Shown in pieces: positions 25,959-33,979 of a DNA stretch of 64,000 nucleotides (position 1 is its first letter; every line of letters begins with the position of its first letter). This DNA is from Phosphoribacter sp037046615 (GTDB lineage Bacteria; Actinomycetota; Actinomycetes; Actinomycetales; Dermatophilaceae): positions 124,001 to 188,000 of the forward strand of contig JBAOHD010000015.1 in NCBI GenBank assembly GCA_037046615.1, given 5' to 3'. The notes below the pieces were generated by a model. The model was not told the DNA's origin. It did not search any database and saw nothing but the letters and a program-made list of their open reading frames with translations. Both the position numbers and the translations under genes were made by a program.

Positions 25959-26681
25959 ATGACTGACGCGACGGCGCCAACCCAGCCCACCCGAGTCCAG
26001 ATCGCGATCGAGGGAGGTGACCTCCCGGCATACCTCTGGGCTCCTGCCTCTGGCGCGACCGACGCCCCGGGCATCGTCCTGGTCCAGGAGATCTTCGGGG
26101 TGTCGGAATACGTGCGTCGGCGCGCGCAGGACCTCGCCGACCTCGGGTATGCCGTGCTCGTCCCGGTCGTCTTTTGGCGCCTCGATGCCGAAGCGGTCGC
26201 GACTGGGCCGGGCATGCTCGAGGAGGGCATCGGGCTTGTGAGCCGCCTCGACTGGCCGGCAGCCGTCGGTGATGTCCTCGCGGCGGTGTCGTGGCTTGGC
26301 GAGCAGCCTGGCGTCGACGGACGCGTCGGGATCGTGGGCTTCTGCTTCGGCGGAGGACTGGGCTATCACGTGGCTGCTGAGTGCAAGCCGACTGCGCTGG
26401 TGTCGTATTACGGCTCAGCGCTGCCCGGGCTCGTCGACACGGTGCCGGTCGTCAGTGCGCCGAGCCTGCACCACTTCGGCCTGTCCGACTCCTATATCGA
26501 CCCGGCGACCGTCGAGCGGATCCGCGCGGTGGTCACGACCAACCCGGAGTGCGAGTTCCACACCTACGAGGGCGCCGACCACGCGTTCGACAACTTTGAC
26601 TTCCCGATGTTTCATGAGCAGGCGTCCGCGGTCGCGTGGGAGCGGACCGTGGAGTTCCTTGCCCGCCACCTGCCCGTGTGA
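25959..26681 (+). CDS. Dienelactone hydrolase family protein
   Basis: This 240-residue alpha/beta hydrolase carries the nucleophile motif 'IVGFCFGGGLGYH' (Cys in place of Ser, as in dienelactone hydrolases), the N-terminal 'IVLVQEIFGVSEYVRRRA' and the catalytic His in 'YEGADHAFDNFD'. Such enzymes hydrolyse cyclic esters in haloaromatic catabolism, but many members have other roles and no catabolic cluster is present here. It starts at ATG 25959. Confidence 0.87.
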   Translation: MTDATAPTQPTRVQIAIEGGDLPAYLWAPASGATDAPGIVLVQEIFGVSEYVRRRAQDLADLGYAVLVPVVFWRLDAEAVATGPGMLEEGIGLVSRLDWPAAVGDVLAAVSWLGEQPGVDGRVGIVGFCFGGGLGYHVAAECKPTALVSYYGSALPGLVDTVPVVSAPSLHHFGLSDSYIDPATVERIRAVVTTNPECEFHTYEGADHAFDNFDFPMFHEQASAVAWERTVEFLARHLPV

Positions 26682-26741
26682 GGTTGGGGCGTGCGATTCG
26701 TCGATGTCCCGGGGAGCGCTTGGCGATCCGCCGCCGCTGAT

Positions 26742-26783
26742 TCGATACCGATTGGCGAGGCAGGGGTCGCCGCCGGGTATCGA
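26742..26783. repeat. Solitary 42-bp stem-loop unit (same family as the array at 43.4-43.7 kb)
   Basis: The unit begins TCGATACC and ends GGTATCGA, its exact reverse complement, with 26 G-rich bases between. Length, arms and internal GGCGAGGC match the units of the array near 43,500. Confidence 0.7.
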
Positions 26784-26843
26784 CTGCGCGAAGGGCGACT
26801 GCGCGAGGGGTGACTGCGCGAAGGGCGACTGCGCGAGGGGGCG
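26784..26843 (+). repeat. Four tandem 15-bp repeats
   Basis: Four consecutive copies of CTGCGCGARGGGYGA start immediately at the end of the stem-loop unit; the last copy is slightly degenerate. They lie between the dienelactone hydrolase gene and the convergent M1 peptidase gene. Confidence 0.75.
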
Positions 26844-26859
26844 CGGCGCGGGGCTGCGG

Positions 26860-28263
26860 CTAGTGCGGGAGGTCGGGCAGTGATTTTCGCCAGAGCCAGC
26901 GGTCGAAGAACGCCGCAAGTGACCGGCCGGCGAAGCCCTCAGCGTGTGCGATAAAGCGCGGCGTGTCGACGCCCTTGTGCGCCCGGGCCTTCGTCCAGGC
27001 GCGCAGCATCTCGAAGAACACCTTGTCGCCGAGCTTCACCCGCAGCGCATGCAAGGTCAGCGCCCCGCGCTTGTAGATGCGGTCGTCGAACATCAGCGCG
27101 CTGCCAGGGTCGCCGAGGACGAGATCCTTGGGCAGCTTGTTGACCTTCTCCCAATGCGTCCGAGCCTGCCGCGCCGCCGACGCGCGACTCGTGTGCTCCG
27201 ACCAGAGCCACTCGCTGTAACACGCGAAACCCTCGTGGAGCCAGATGTCCTGCCACCGGGTCGCAGTCAGCGAGTTGCCGAACCACTGGTGGGCTAACTC
27301 ATGCGCGATCAGCCGCTCGTTTTCCCACCCGGGGTTGAGGTGGTTGGTGCCGAAGATCGTCAGCGTCTGTGCCTCGAGCGGGATCTCGAGGACGTCATCG
27401 GTGACCACAGCCCGGTATGCCGGGTAAGGGTAGGGCCCGAACAGCCGGGTGAAGACCTCCATCATTTCGGTCTGCCGCGCAAAGGCTTTGACGGTCGCCG
27501 CCTTCTTGCGAGCGGGGTAGAGGACCTCGAGCGCCGGCACCTTGCCATTGCCGCGCCCATTGCCCCGCCCATTGCCGCTGCCGCCACTTCCAGCCCCGGT
27601 GCCACTGCCCCCACTGCCCCCACTGCCTGCTGGCGACGGGGCGGGCAGCGGCAGCACGGCATACCGGCCGATTTGCAGGGTCGCGAGATAACTCGCCATC
27701 GGCTCGCGCTGCTCCCACGTCCACACCACCCGGCTGGACCGCCGCGATGTGCTCGTGAGCACGCCGTTGGAGATGACGCGATAGGCCTGGTCGGCGCTGA
27801 CTCGGATCCGGTAGGTCGCCTTGTCGCCGGGGTAGTCGTTGCAGGGATACCACGAGGGCGCCCCCTGAGGCTGTGAAGCGACCGTGATCCCGTCACTGAG
27901 TTCTTCCCACCCAGCCGCACCGTGGATGCCCGGGACGGGTTTCGGGTTGCCGGAGTAGCCGATGTCGATCGTTGCCGTCGCCCCCGGCTTGAGTTTGTGG
28001 CCGAGCCCGACCGCCAGTCGTCCGTGGCTGTGCCGCCATTTGCGCGCGGCCTTGCCGTCGACGACGACCCGGCGCACGGCCATGCCGCGCAGATCAAGGG
28101 TGACCGTGTCGATCTCCTCGCGCGCTTCGACGGTGAGTTTCGCGGTCGCGGACACGTGGTTGCCGACGACCCCGACGTCGAGCGCGAGGTCGTAATGCTT
28201 GACGGCATACCGGCGATCGCCGTGACCCGGGAGGTAGGGGTCTTGGTAACGGTCGATCTTCAC
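26860..28263 (-). CDS. M1-family zinc metallopeptidase (aminopeptidase N-like, short form)
   Basis: This 467-residue protein has the M1 zinc site 'LIAHELAHQWFGNSL' with the third ligand in 'DIWLHEGFACYSEW', and an N-terminal beta domain ('RRYAVKHYDLALDVGV', 'QGAPSWYPCNDYPGDKATY'). The exopeptidase GAMEN loop is replaced by 'LEIPLEAQTLTIFG'. The ERAP1-like C-terminal domain is missing, as in short actinobacterial M1 enzymes. A Gly/Ser/Asn-rich linker of about 30 residues interrupts the middle. It starts MKIDRYQDPYLP and overlaps the stop of the Pls-type synthetase by four bases. Co-translation suggests its substrate is related to that enzyme's product, possibly as a degrading or self-protecting activity. 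Confidence 0.87.
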   Translation of the reverse strand: MKIDRYQDPYLPGHGDRRYAVKHYDLALDVGVVGNHVSATAKLTVEAREEIDTVTLDLRGMAVRRVVVDGKAARKWRHSHGRLAVGLGHKLKPGATATIDIGYSGNPKPVPGIHGAAGWEELSDGITVASQPQGAPSWYPCNDYPGDKATYRIRVSADQAYRVISNGVLTSTSRRSSRVVWTWEQREPMASYLATLQIGRYAVLPLPAPSPAGSGGSGGSGTGAGSGGSGNGRGNGRGNGKVPALEVLYPARKKAATVKAFARQTEMMEVFTRLFGPYPYPAYRAVVTDDVLEIPLEAQTLTIFGTNHLNPGWENERLIAHELAHQWFGNSLTATRWQDIWLHEGFACYSEWLWSEHTSRASAARQARTHWEKVNKLPKDLVLGDPGSALMFDDRIYKRGALTLHALRVKLGDKVFFEMLRAWTKARAHKGVDTPRFIAHAEGFAGRSLAAFFDRWLWRKSLPDLPH

Positions 28264-31200
28264 GCGGCAGGCTCAGTCTCGGTCTCGGGGGGCGCCAGGG
28301 TGGCTGGCGAGGGCGGCTCGGCAGGGAAGGCTACGCCATCGGGTATGCCGTGCCACGGCCCGATCGGATTGCCGATCCAGCGCGAGCGTTCGGGCACGTG
28401 CTCTCCGCGCATGACGAGCGAGGCCGGGCCGACGGTGGCGTGGCGACCGATCTCGGCAGCAGGCAGGACCACCCCGTTGGGGCCGAGGGTCGCGCCGGCG
28501 GCGAAGGTGACGCGGTCCATCGACAGGACACGGTCGTGGAAGAGGTGGGTCTGCACGACGCAGCCACGGTTGACCGTGGCGCCGTCGGCGAGGGTGACGA
28601 GGTCGGCTTCCGGTAGCCAGTAGGTGTCGCACCAGACGCCGCGACCGATCGTCGCCCCGTTGGCGCGCAACCACAGGTTGAGCGCCGGCGTGCCGATCGT
28701 CGCGCGGGCAAACCAGGGGGCGGCCATGACCTCGACGAAGGTGTCGGCGAGCTCGTTGCGCCAGACGAAGGAACTCCACAGCGGGTAGTTGCTCACCCGC
28801 AGCCGGCCCACAAGCAGCCACTTGGCCACGGTCGAGATCCCCGCGGCGATCATGCCCACAGCCATGAGCACGAGTCCGCCGAGCAGGGCCGCCAGCCACC
28901 ATGAGCGGTCGGCGAGAGCCAGCAGCGTGAGGGCGGCGACGGCATACAGGCCGATCCCCATCGTGACCGGCACGAACCGCAGCACTTCGACGACAGCGCG
29001 GGCGACCCGCAGCCGCCGGGGCGGTGCGAAGGTGCGCGCGGTGTCAGCATCGACGGTCGTGCGGCGCAATTGCTCGGGTGGGCTGCCGAGCCACGACGTG
29101 CCCGCCTTCCCCGCGCGGCCTCCGGGGGCCGCGGAGAGGACTGCGACGAGCGAGCCCTTGCGGATGCGCCGACCCGGCGCGGTCATGCCGGAGTTGCCGA
29201 GGAAGGCGTGTTTGCCGACCTTGACCCGTTGCGTTCCGAGCCAACCGCCGCCGAGTTCATAGCCGCCGAGGAGAGTGTCGTCGGCGAGGAACGCGCCGTC
29301 GTTGACCCAGGTCAGCCGGGGGATGAGGAGCACCGTCGAGGCTTCGACGTCGGCGCCGATCCGGGCGCCGAGGGCCCGCAACCAGGCCGGCGTGACCGTG
29401 CTCGAGTAGATCGGGAACAGCCACGTGCGGGCGTCGTCGAGCAGCCGCAGCGTCGTCCAGGCCGCCCACGCAGCCCGACTGTGGACGGGGTGGCGGCCTT
29501 CGCGGACGCCGGTGCCCATGAGGCGGGTCAGCCCCCAGACGAGGAAGGCGAGGAGGGCAAAACCGGCGAGGGTGCCGACCGGGAGCCAGCGGGCGGTCGC
29601 GCTCGCGAGGCCGGCCCACGACTCGGTATGCCGCAGCGCCCCGCTCACGGCCGCCGCGCCTCCCAGCGTGGCGAGAATCGGGAGGGCTGCCAGGAGGAGG
29701 CCGGACACGGCATACGCCCAGCGCCACAGCGGCGCCGGCTGGACGGGGTCTTTGTGCCACGCGCGGGGTTTGCCGCCGCTCGGCTGGGCTGGTGCGCCGG
29801 ACCAGAGTTGGCGGGCTGGAACGGTGCCGAAAACGGCTGAGCCAGCGGCGATTTCAGCACCGTCCCCGATCACGCAGCCGGGGGCGAGAGTGCTGCGGGC
29901 GCCGATCCTGGCGTGCTTACCGATCGAGATCGTCCCCAGGTGGAGGGTGGCGCCGTCGATCCAGTGGCCCGTGAGGTCCACTTCGGGGTCGACGGAGGCG
30001 CCGCGGCCGAGGGTGAGGTGCCCGGTGACAGGTGGGAGGGAGTGGAGTTCAGCGTCGCGGCCGATGGTGGCGCCGAGGAGGCGGGCATACCAGGGCATGA
30101 GTCCGGCGCCGGCGATCGAGTGGGCGGCGAGCTCGTCGGCGAAGCGTTCGGCGAGCCAGACGCGCAGGTGGACCTTGCCCCCGCGCGGGTAATCGCCGGG
30201 GGTGATGCCGGCGAGGATGAGGCGGGCGCCGAGGGCGGCGACGACCATCCGGCCCGGCGGTGTGAGCAGCAGCAGTCCGCCGACGATCGTCACCGGGACG
30301 GGGAGAGTCGGCAGCCAGTCGAGACCGAGCCAGGCGCCCGCGAGATGACTGGCGAGCGAGAGCCAGACGAGCCAGCGGAGAGCCGCGATGCTCCGCAGCG
30401 GGACCTGGGCAAAGAGTTGGCCGAGCTGGGTTTTGAGCGGCACCGGGTGGACGACGTCATTGCGTTGCTGCTCGTCCGTGGCCATGCCGTCCAGGAGGGC
30501 GGCCAGCTCGGCGAGACGCGGGTGGTCGTAAAGGTCGGTGACGGTCGCGGACGGGAAGCGAGTGCGCAGGCGCGACACGAGTTCGGCGGAGGCGAGACTG
30601 CTGCCGCCGAGGTCGAAAAAGTCGTCGTCGACGCTCGTCGGGTCGGCGCCGAGGACCTCGATCCACAGGTCGCGGACCCAGGCCTGCGTGCCGTGCAGCT
30701 CGAGGGCGGGCTCGTCGGTGCCGAGGTCGAGGGGCCACGGAAGGGCGTCTCGGTCGATCTTGCCGGAGGTGCGGGTGGGCAGGGTGTCGACGACAGCGAG
30801 GCGAGGGACCATCGCAGCCGGCATCTCGGCGCGCAGGTGATCGAGCGCGGCAGTCGAATCGAACCCGCTCGGCCCGGTCGTGACGTAGCCGACGAGGATC
30901 TTCGTGCCGGCCGTCGTCGCGCGGACCGCTGCCGCAGCGCCGGTCACGCCGGGCAGGCGAAGGAGGGCACTGTCGATCTCGCCGAGTTCGATGCGCCGGC
31001 CACCGACCTTCACCTGGTCGTCGGCGCGGCCCATGAAGATGAGGCCCTCGGATTCGAGCCGGACGAGGTCGCCGCTGCGATAGGCGCGGTCCCAGCCGAT
31101 CGTCGGCATCGGCGCGTATTTCTCGGCGTCCTTCTCCGGGTCGAGATATCGCGCCAACCCGACACCCCCGATGATGAGTTCGCCGCTGGCGCCCTCGGCG

Positions 31201-32282
31201 ACCGGCATACCCTCGCCGTCGACCACCGCGAGATCCCAGCCGTCGAGCGGGAGCCCGATGCGCACGGGGCCTTCGCCGGTGAGGCGGGCGCCGCAGGCGA
31301 CAACGGTGGCCTCGGTGGGGCCGTAGGTGTTCCAGACCTCGCGGTCGGGGGTCGCGAGGCGTTCGGCGAGTTCGGGCGGGCACGCCTCGCCGCCCATGAT
31401 GAGCAGGCGGACGCGGCTGAGCGCCTCGACCGGCCAGAGGGCCACGAGCGTCGGGACGGTGCTGACGATGGTGACGTCGTTGGCGACGAGCCACGGCCCG
31501 AGGTCGACGCCGCTGCGCACCAGTGCGCGCGGTGCGGGGACGAGGCAGGCGCCGTAACGCCAGGCGAGCCACATCTCCTCGCAGGAGGCGTCAAAGGCCA
31601 CCGAGAGACCGGCCATGACCCGGTCGCCCACACCGATGGGCTTGTCTTGCAAAAACATTCGCGATTCGGCGTCGACGAAGGCGGCGGCATTGCGGTGGGT
31701 GACGGCGACGCCCTTGGGTTTGCCGGTGGAACCGGAGGTGAAGATGACCCACGCGTCGTGCTCGGTCGTCAGCTCGTTGTGGTGCTCGGCCGCTGGCTCG
31801 TTGTGGTGCTCGTCGCTGGTGACCCCGTGGGTCGTGATCACGAGATCGTTGCCGACAATGGCGGAGACTGATGCCTCTTCGAAGACGGTGCGCGCCCGCT
31901 CGTCGGGGTCGTCGGCGTCGACTGGCACGTAGGCCGCCCCCGCCAGCAGGATCCCCATGATCGCGACGTAGAGGTCGACCGTGCCTGACCGCACCCGCAC
32001 GCCCACCTTGTCGCCGACCCGCACGCCGGCTTCGGCCAGGGCTTCGGCGACGGCTGACGCGGCGTCGTCGAACTCGGCATACGTCAGGCTCGTCGCCCCG
32101 TTGTCGATCGCCGGGACGTCGGGGCATTCGGCGACGGTCTCGCGGAAGATGTCGACGAGGGTGCGCGGCGGCGGTGCGAAGTCACTGCGCAGGTATGCCG
32201 CTGCGAGCGTCGGGGCGCCCGAGGCCTGCTCCGCGGGGGGAGTGGAGGCGGCGTCGGGGGTATGCCGCGTCGCGTCGGTCAT
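28260..32282 (-). CDS. Pls/PosA-type non-ribosomal peptide synthetase (single module with membrane and hexapeptide regions)
   Basis: This 1,340-residue enzyme has an adenylation domain (about 45-535) with 'WVIFTSGSTGKPKGVAVTHR', 'NTYGPTEATVVACG', 'YRSGDLVRL' and 'GRADDQVKVGGRRIELGEID'. A carrier domain follows (about 550-615, phosphopantetheine Ser in 'DDFFDLGGSSLASAEL'), then a long C-terminal region with several membrane segments and hexapeptide-repeat stretches ('IGKHARIGARSTLAPGCVIG', 'ATIGRGVWCDTYWLPEADL'). There is no condensation or thioesterase domain. This is the architecture of epsilon-poly-lysine synthetase (Pls) and relatives, which polymerise amino acids at the membrane. The substrate is probably a basic amino acid, but this is family knowledge and not proven here. 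The start is ATG 32280-32282. Confidence 0.87.
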   Translation of the reverse strand: MTDATRHTPDAASTPPAEQASGAPTLAAAYLRSDFAPPPRTLVDIFRETVAECPDVPAIDNGATSLTYAEFDDAASAVAEALAEAGVRVGDKVGVRVRSGTVDLYVAIMGILLAGAAYVPVDADDPDERARTVFEEASVSAIVGNDLVITTHGVTSDEHHNEPAAEHHNELTTEHDAWVIFTSGSTGKPKGVAVTHRNAAAFVDAESRMFLQDKPIGVGDRVMAGLSVAFDASCEEMWLAWRYGACLVPAPRALVRSGVDLGPWLVANDVTIVSTVPTLVALWPVEALSRVRLLIMGGEACPPELAERLATPDREVWNTYGPTEATVVACGARLTGEGPVRIGLPLDGWDLAVVDGEGMPVAEGASGELIIGGVGLARYLDPEKDAEKYAPMPTIGWDRAYRSGDLVRLESEGLIFMGRADDQVKVGGRRIELGEIDSALLRLPGVTGAAAAVRATTAGTKILVGYVTTGPSGFDSTAALDHLRAEMPAAMVPRLAVVDTLPTRTSGKIDRDALPWPLDLGTDEPALELHGTQAWVRDLWIEVLGADPTSVDDDFFDLGGSSLASAELVSRLRTRFPSATVTDLYDHPRLAELAALLDGMATDEQQRNDVVHPVPLKTQLGQLFAQVPLRSIAALRWLVWLSLASHLAGAWLGLDWLPTLPVPVTIVGGLLLLTPPGRMVVAALGARLILAGITPGDYPRGGKVHLRVWLAERFADELAAHSIAGAGLMPWYARLLGATIGRDAELHSLPPVTGHLTLGRGASVDPEVDLTGHWIDGATLHLGTISIGKHARIGARSTLAPGCVIGDGAEIAAGSAVFGTVPARQLWSGAPAQPSGGKPRAWHKDPVQPAPLWRWAYAVSGLLLAALPILATLGGAAAVSGALRHTESWAGLASATARWLPVGTLAGFALLAFLVWGLTRLMGTGVREGRHPVHSRAAWAAWTTLRLLDDARTWLFPIYSSTVTPAWLRALGARIGADVEASTVLLIPRLTWVNDGAFLADDTLLGGYELGGGWLGTQRVKVGKHAFLGNSGMTAPGRRIRKGSLVAVLSAAPGGRAGKAGTSWLGSPPEQLRRTTVDADTARTFAPPRRLRVARAVVEVLRFVPVTMGIGLYAVAALTLLALADRSWWLAALLGGLVLMAVGMIAAGISTVAKWLLVGRLRVSNYPLWSSFVWRNELADTFVEVMAAPWFARATIGTPALNLWLRANGATIGRGVWCDTYWLPEADLVTLADGATVNRGCVVQTHLFHDRVLSMDRVTFAAGATLGPNGVVLPAAEIGRHATVGPASLVMRGEHVPERSRWIGNPIGPWHGIPDGVAFPAEPPSPATLAPPETETEPAA

Positions 32283-32379
32283 CGCGGCCCCCCGGCGCAT
32301 GGCATACGAGGTCGGCGTGGCATGGCGACGATGCTACGACCCGGCCCGCGTGTGGGAGCGGGGTGGCCGCGTCGTGAGC

Positions 32380-32576
32380 TGGGGATAACTCCGATGGTGT
32401 TGCGGCCCGCAGGCCATGCTGGTGGTGCTGCTGTTGCGGTGGGTGAGGGGCTGGTGGATTCTGGGCGTGGTCGGCGCAGGGGCTTGGGTCACCAGGATTT
32501 CTCCGTATGCCGTGCAGTCCGTCGAGTAGGCGTGGTGGTCGTGCCGATGGTGGCGCGCCGGAGAGCGGGAGATGAC
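32380..32576 (+). promoter_or_regulatory. Conserved leader of cassette 1
   Basis: This roughly 200-base leader is repeated before the second and, in shorter form, the third lipoprotein gene. Shared strings include GGTGGATTCTGGGCGTGGTC and TTGGGTCACCAGGATTTCTC, then CCGTATGCCGTGCAGTCCGT. It presumably carries the promoter, and it ends at the lipoprotein start. It also contains one GTATGCCG copy (32,505). Confidence 0.6.
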
Positions 32577-33140
32577 ATGGGGCACATGAGTCGACTCGTC
32601 AGGGGTCAGGCCCTTGGCCTGGTGGCGGCTGGGCTTTTGTTCACTGCAGGGCTGGGGGGCTGCACGAGTGGCGAGACTCCCACGTCGCCATCCAGTGCGC
32701 CCTCGTCAACCGCGGTAGCGCCAACGACGACAGCAATCCCCACGACCTCGGCCATGACGGATGACGAAGCTGCGATGGAAGCAGTTCGACGCTTCTATCG
32801 AGAGTTCGATGCTGCGCTGAAGTCACGGAACACAGATCTTCTTCGCGCGTCCTTTGTCGCAGCGTGCAGGATTTGCAGGGAGGATGCGGCCACCATCGAC
32901 GCTGCCCGGTCAAGCGGGCGAACTTTTGAGGGCGGAGGGTCCGTCCTGACTTCACTCGCTGTTACCGGTGCTCCCGACGCGTCAAGAAGGTTGGTTAGGG
33001 CTCAGCTCACCTCCTTTGAAATTCGTGCAAAGGATGTATCCGGGAAGGTCGTTGAGACGTCTCCTGGTGGACAGCAGGAGCGCGACTATTCCGTGATAAA
33101 GGTAGGGGAAAAGTGGCTAGTAGAATCTATAGCTGGGTAG
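32577..33140 (+). CDS. Small CxxC lipoprotein (DUF6318-like), cassette 1
   Basis: This 187-residue exported lipoprotein has an N-terminal signal ending in a lipobox 'TAGLGGCTSGE' (lipid-attachment Cys about residue 29), a Thr/Ser/Pro linker ('SSTAVAPTTTAIPTTSAM') and an NTF2-like domain of about 130 residues. The domain includes 'EAVRRFYREFDAALKSRN' and a conserved CxxC in 'AACRICREDAATID'. This resembles the actinobacterial DUF6318 family, of unknown function. It overlaps the PKD-protein gene by 28 bases. The second half is noticeably less GC-rich than the neighbourhood. The alternative start at 32586 (MSRLVRG) is also acceptable. Confidence 0.78.
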   Translation: MGHMSRLVRGQALGLVAAGLLFTAGLGGCTSGETPTSPSSAPSSTAVAPTTTAIPTTSAMTDDEAAMEAVRRFYREFDAALKSRNTDLLRASFVAACRICREDAATIDAARSSGRTFEGGGSVLTSLAVTGAPDASRRLVRAQLTSFEIRAKDVSGKVVETSPGGQQERDYSVIKVGEKWLVESIAG

Positions 33141-33976
33141 GTCTTTTTCTGCTCCTTTGTGCCCTTGTGATGTCTCCTGTCGCTACCGCAGCCGGAGACG
33201 GATGCGCCAAGACGCTGTTTGGAGCTACCGCCACCTCGTGCACATCGGCGATGACTTGGCAGTACGACCGAGACTCGCGATCCTTCGTTCGTCCGCAGAT
33301 TGTGGATTCGCAGGCCGTCTCCGGTGTTCGTTACGAGTATTTCACCAACGAGCGCTGCACGGCCGAAGGCATCGATTGTGGGGCAGCAGCGCTACCCTGT
33401 CCTTCAGTTGGCGGGGACCCCGGAAGGATGTACCAAAGCTGGAGATACGAGTTGACCTCCGGCGGTGGTCGGGTTGGTGGTTCCGGAGTTATGCGCAATA
33501 TTTGCATCTATCTAGTAATCAATGTGCCGTTGGCGGTGGTGGAGGCGGCGGCGCATGAGGAGATTCGGAAGCGGATTCCGGTGCCGTCGGTGGTGTCGTC
33601 TCCGCCGGGGCCCTCGTTGGTGAATCTGTTCACGATTTTCTCGACGGTGCCCGCTGCTGAGCAGGCCATCACGTTCACGACACCGGTGCCGGGTGAGGTG
33701 CGGGCTGTCCCGGAGTATGCGTGGGATTTCGGGGATGGGTTGACGGGTTTGGGGCCGGGGACGCCGTTTGATCCGGAGGTGTTGCCGTCGAAGAACAAGG
33801 GTTACTACTTGGGCGCGACGTACCCGAAGCCTGGTAGCAAGCATGTGGCGTTGACGGTGACGTGGCGGGTGACCTTCCGGTTGGAAGGGATCACGAGTGT
33901 GCCTTTGGCTCCGATCGTGATGACCGCAAGCGAGGACAAGGTGATCACAACCGCCAAGGCCGTCCTGGTCAGGTAA
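33113..33976 (+). CDS. Secreted Cys-rich protein with C-terminal PKD-like domain, cassette 1
   Basis: This 287-residue protein starts at GTG 33113. It has a signal peptide ('WVGLFLLLCALVMSPVATAA'), an N-terminal region with six cysteines (e.g. 'NERCTAEGIDCGAAALPCP', 'GVMRNIC') and a PKD-like beta-sandwich ('VPEYAWDFGDGLTG', 'TYPKPGSKHVALTVTWRV'). The last 150 residues, from 'VPLAVVEAAAHEEI', are identical to those of the cassette 2 protein, while the N-terminal part differs strongly. No membrane anchor or sorting signal is seen after the signal peptide, so it is probably secreted or held by the partner lipoprotein. Function is unknown. Confidence 0.78.
   Translation: MASRIYSWVGLFLLLCALVMSPVATAAGDGCAKTLFGATATSCTSAMTWQYDRDSRSFVRPQIVDSQAVSGVRYEYFTNERCTAEGIDCGAAALPCPSVGGDPGRMYQSWRYELTSGGGRVGGSGVMRNICIYLVINVPLAVVEAAAHEEIRKRIPVPSVVSSPPGPSLVNLFTIFSTVPAAEQAITFTTPVPGEVRAVPEYAWDFGDGLTGLGPGTPFDPEVLPSKNKGYYLGATYPKPGSKHVALTVTWRVTFRLEGITSVPLAPIVMTASEDKVITTAKAVLVR
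33524..33976 (+). repeat. Long direct repeat, copy 1 (3' half of PKD gene; copy 2 at 36,659-37,112)
   Basis: About 453 bases match the second copy with only about five differences that I can see (e.g. CGG/CGT, CGG/CGA, TTG/TTA, CCT/CCG, GTG/GTT), all of them synonymous. Upstream of the boundary the two genes diverge abruptly. Confidence 0.85.
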
Positions 33977-33979
33977 AAC

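Noticed and set aside
26784..26843. CRISPR-like repeat at 26.8 kb
   Set aside because: Repeats are contiguous 15-mers with no spacers.
29913..31871. Long open frame (652 codons) on the opposite strand of the Pls-type synthetase, and similar ones opposite HyfB (4358-5875) and the MFS gene (21701-23341)
   Set aside because: They mirror GC-rich third-codon positions of the real genes, have no domain-like motifs, and are full of Arg/Asp/Gly/Glu runs.
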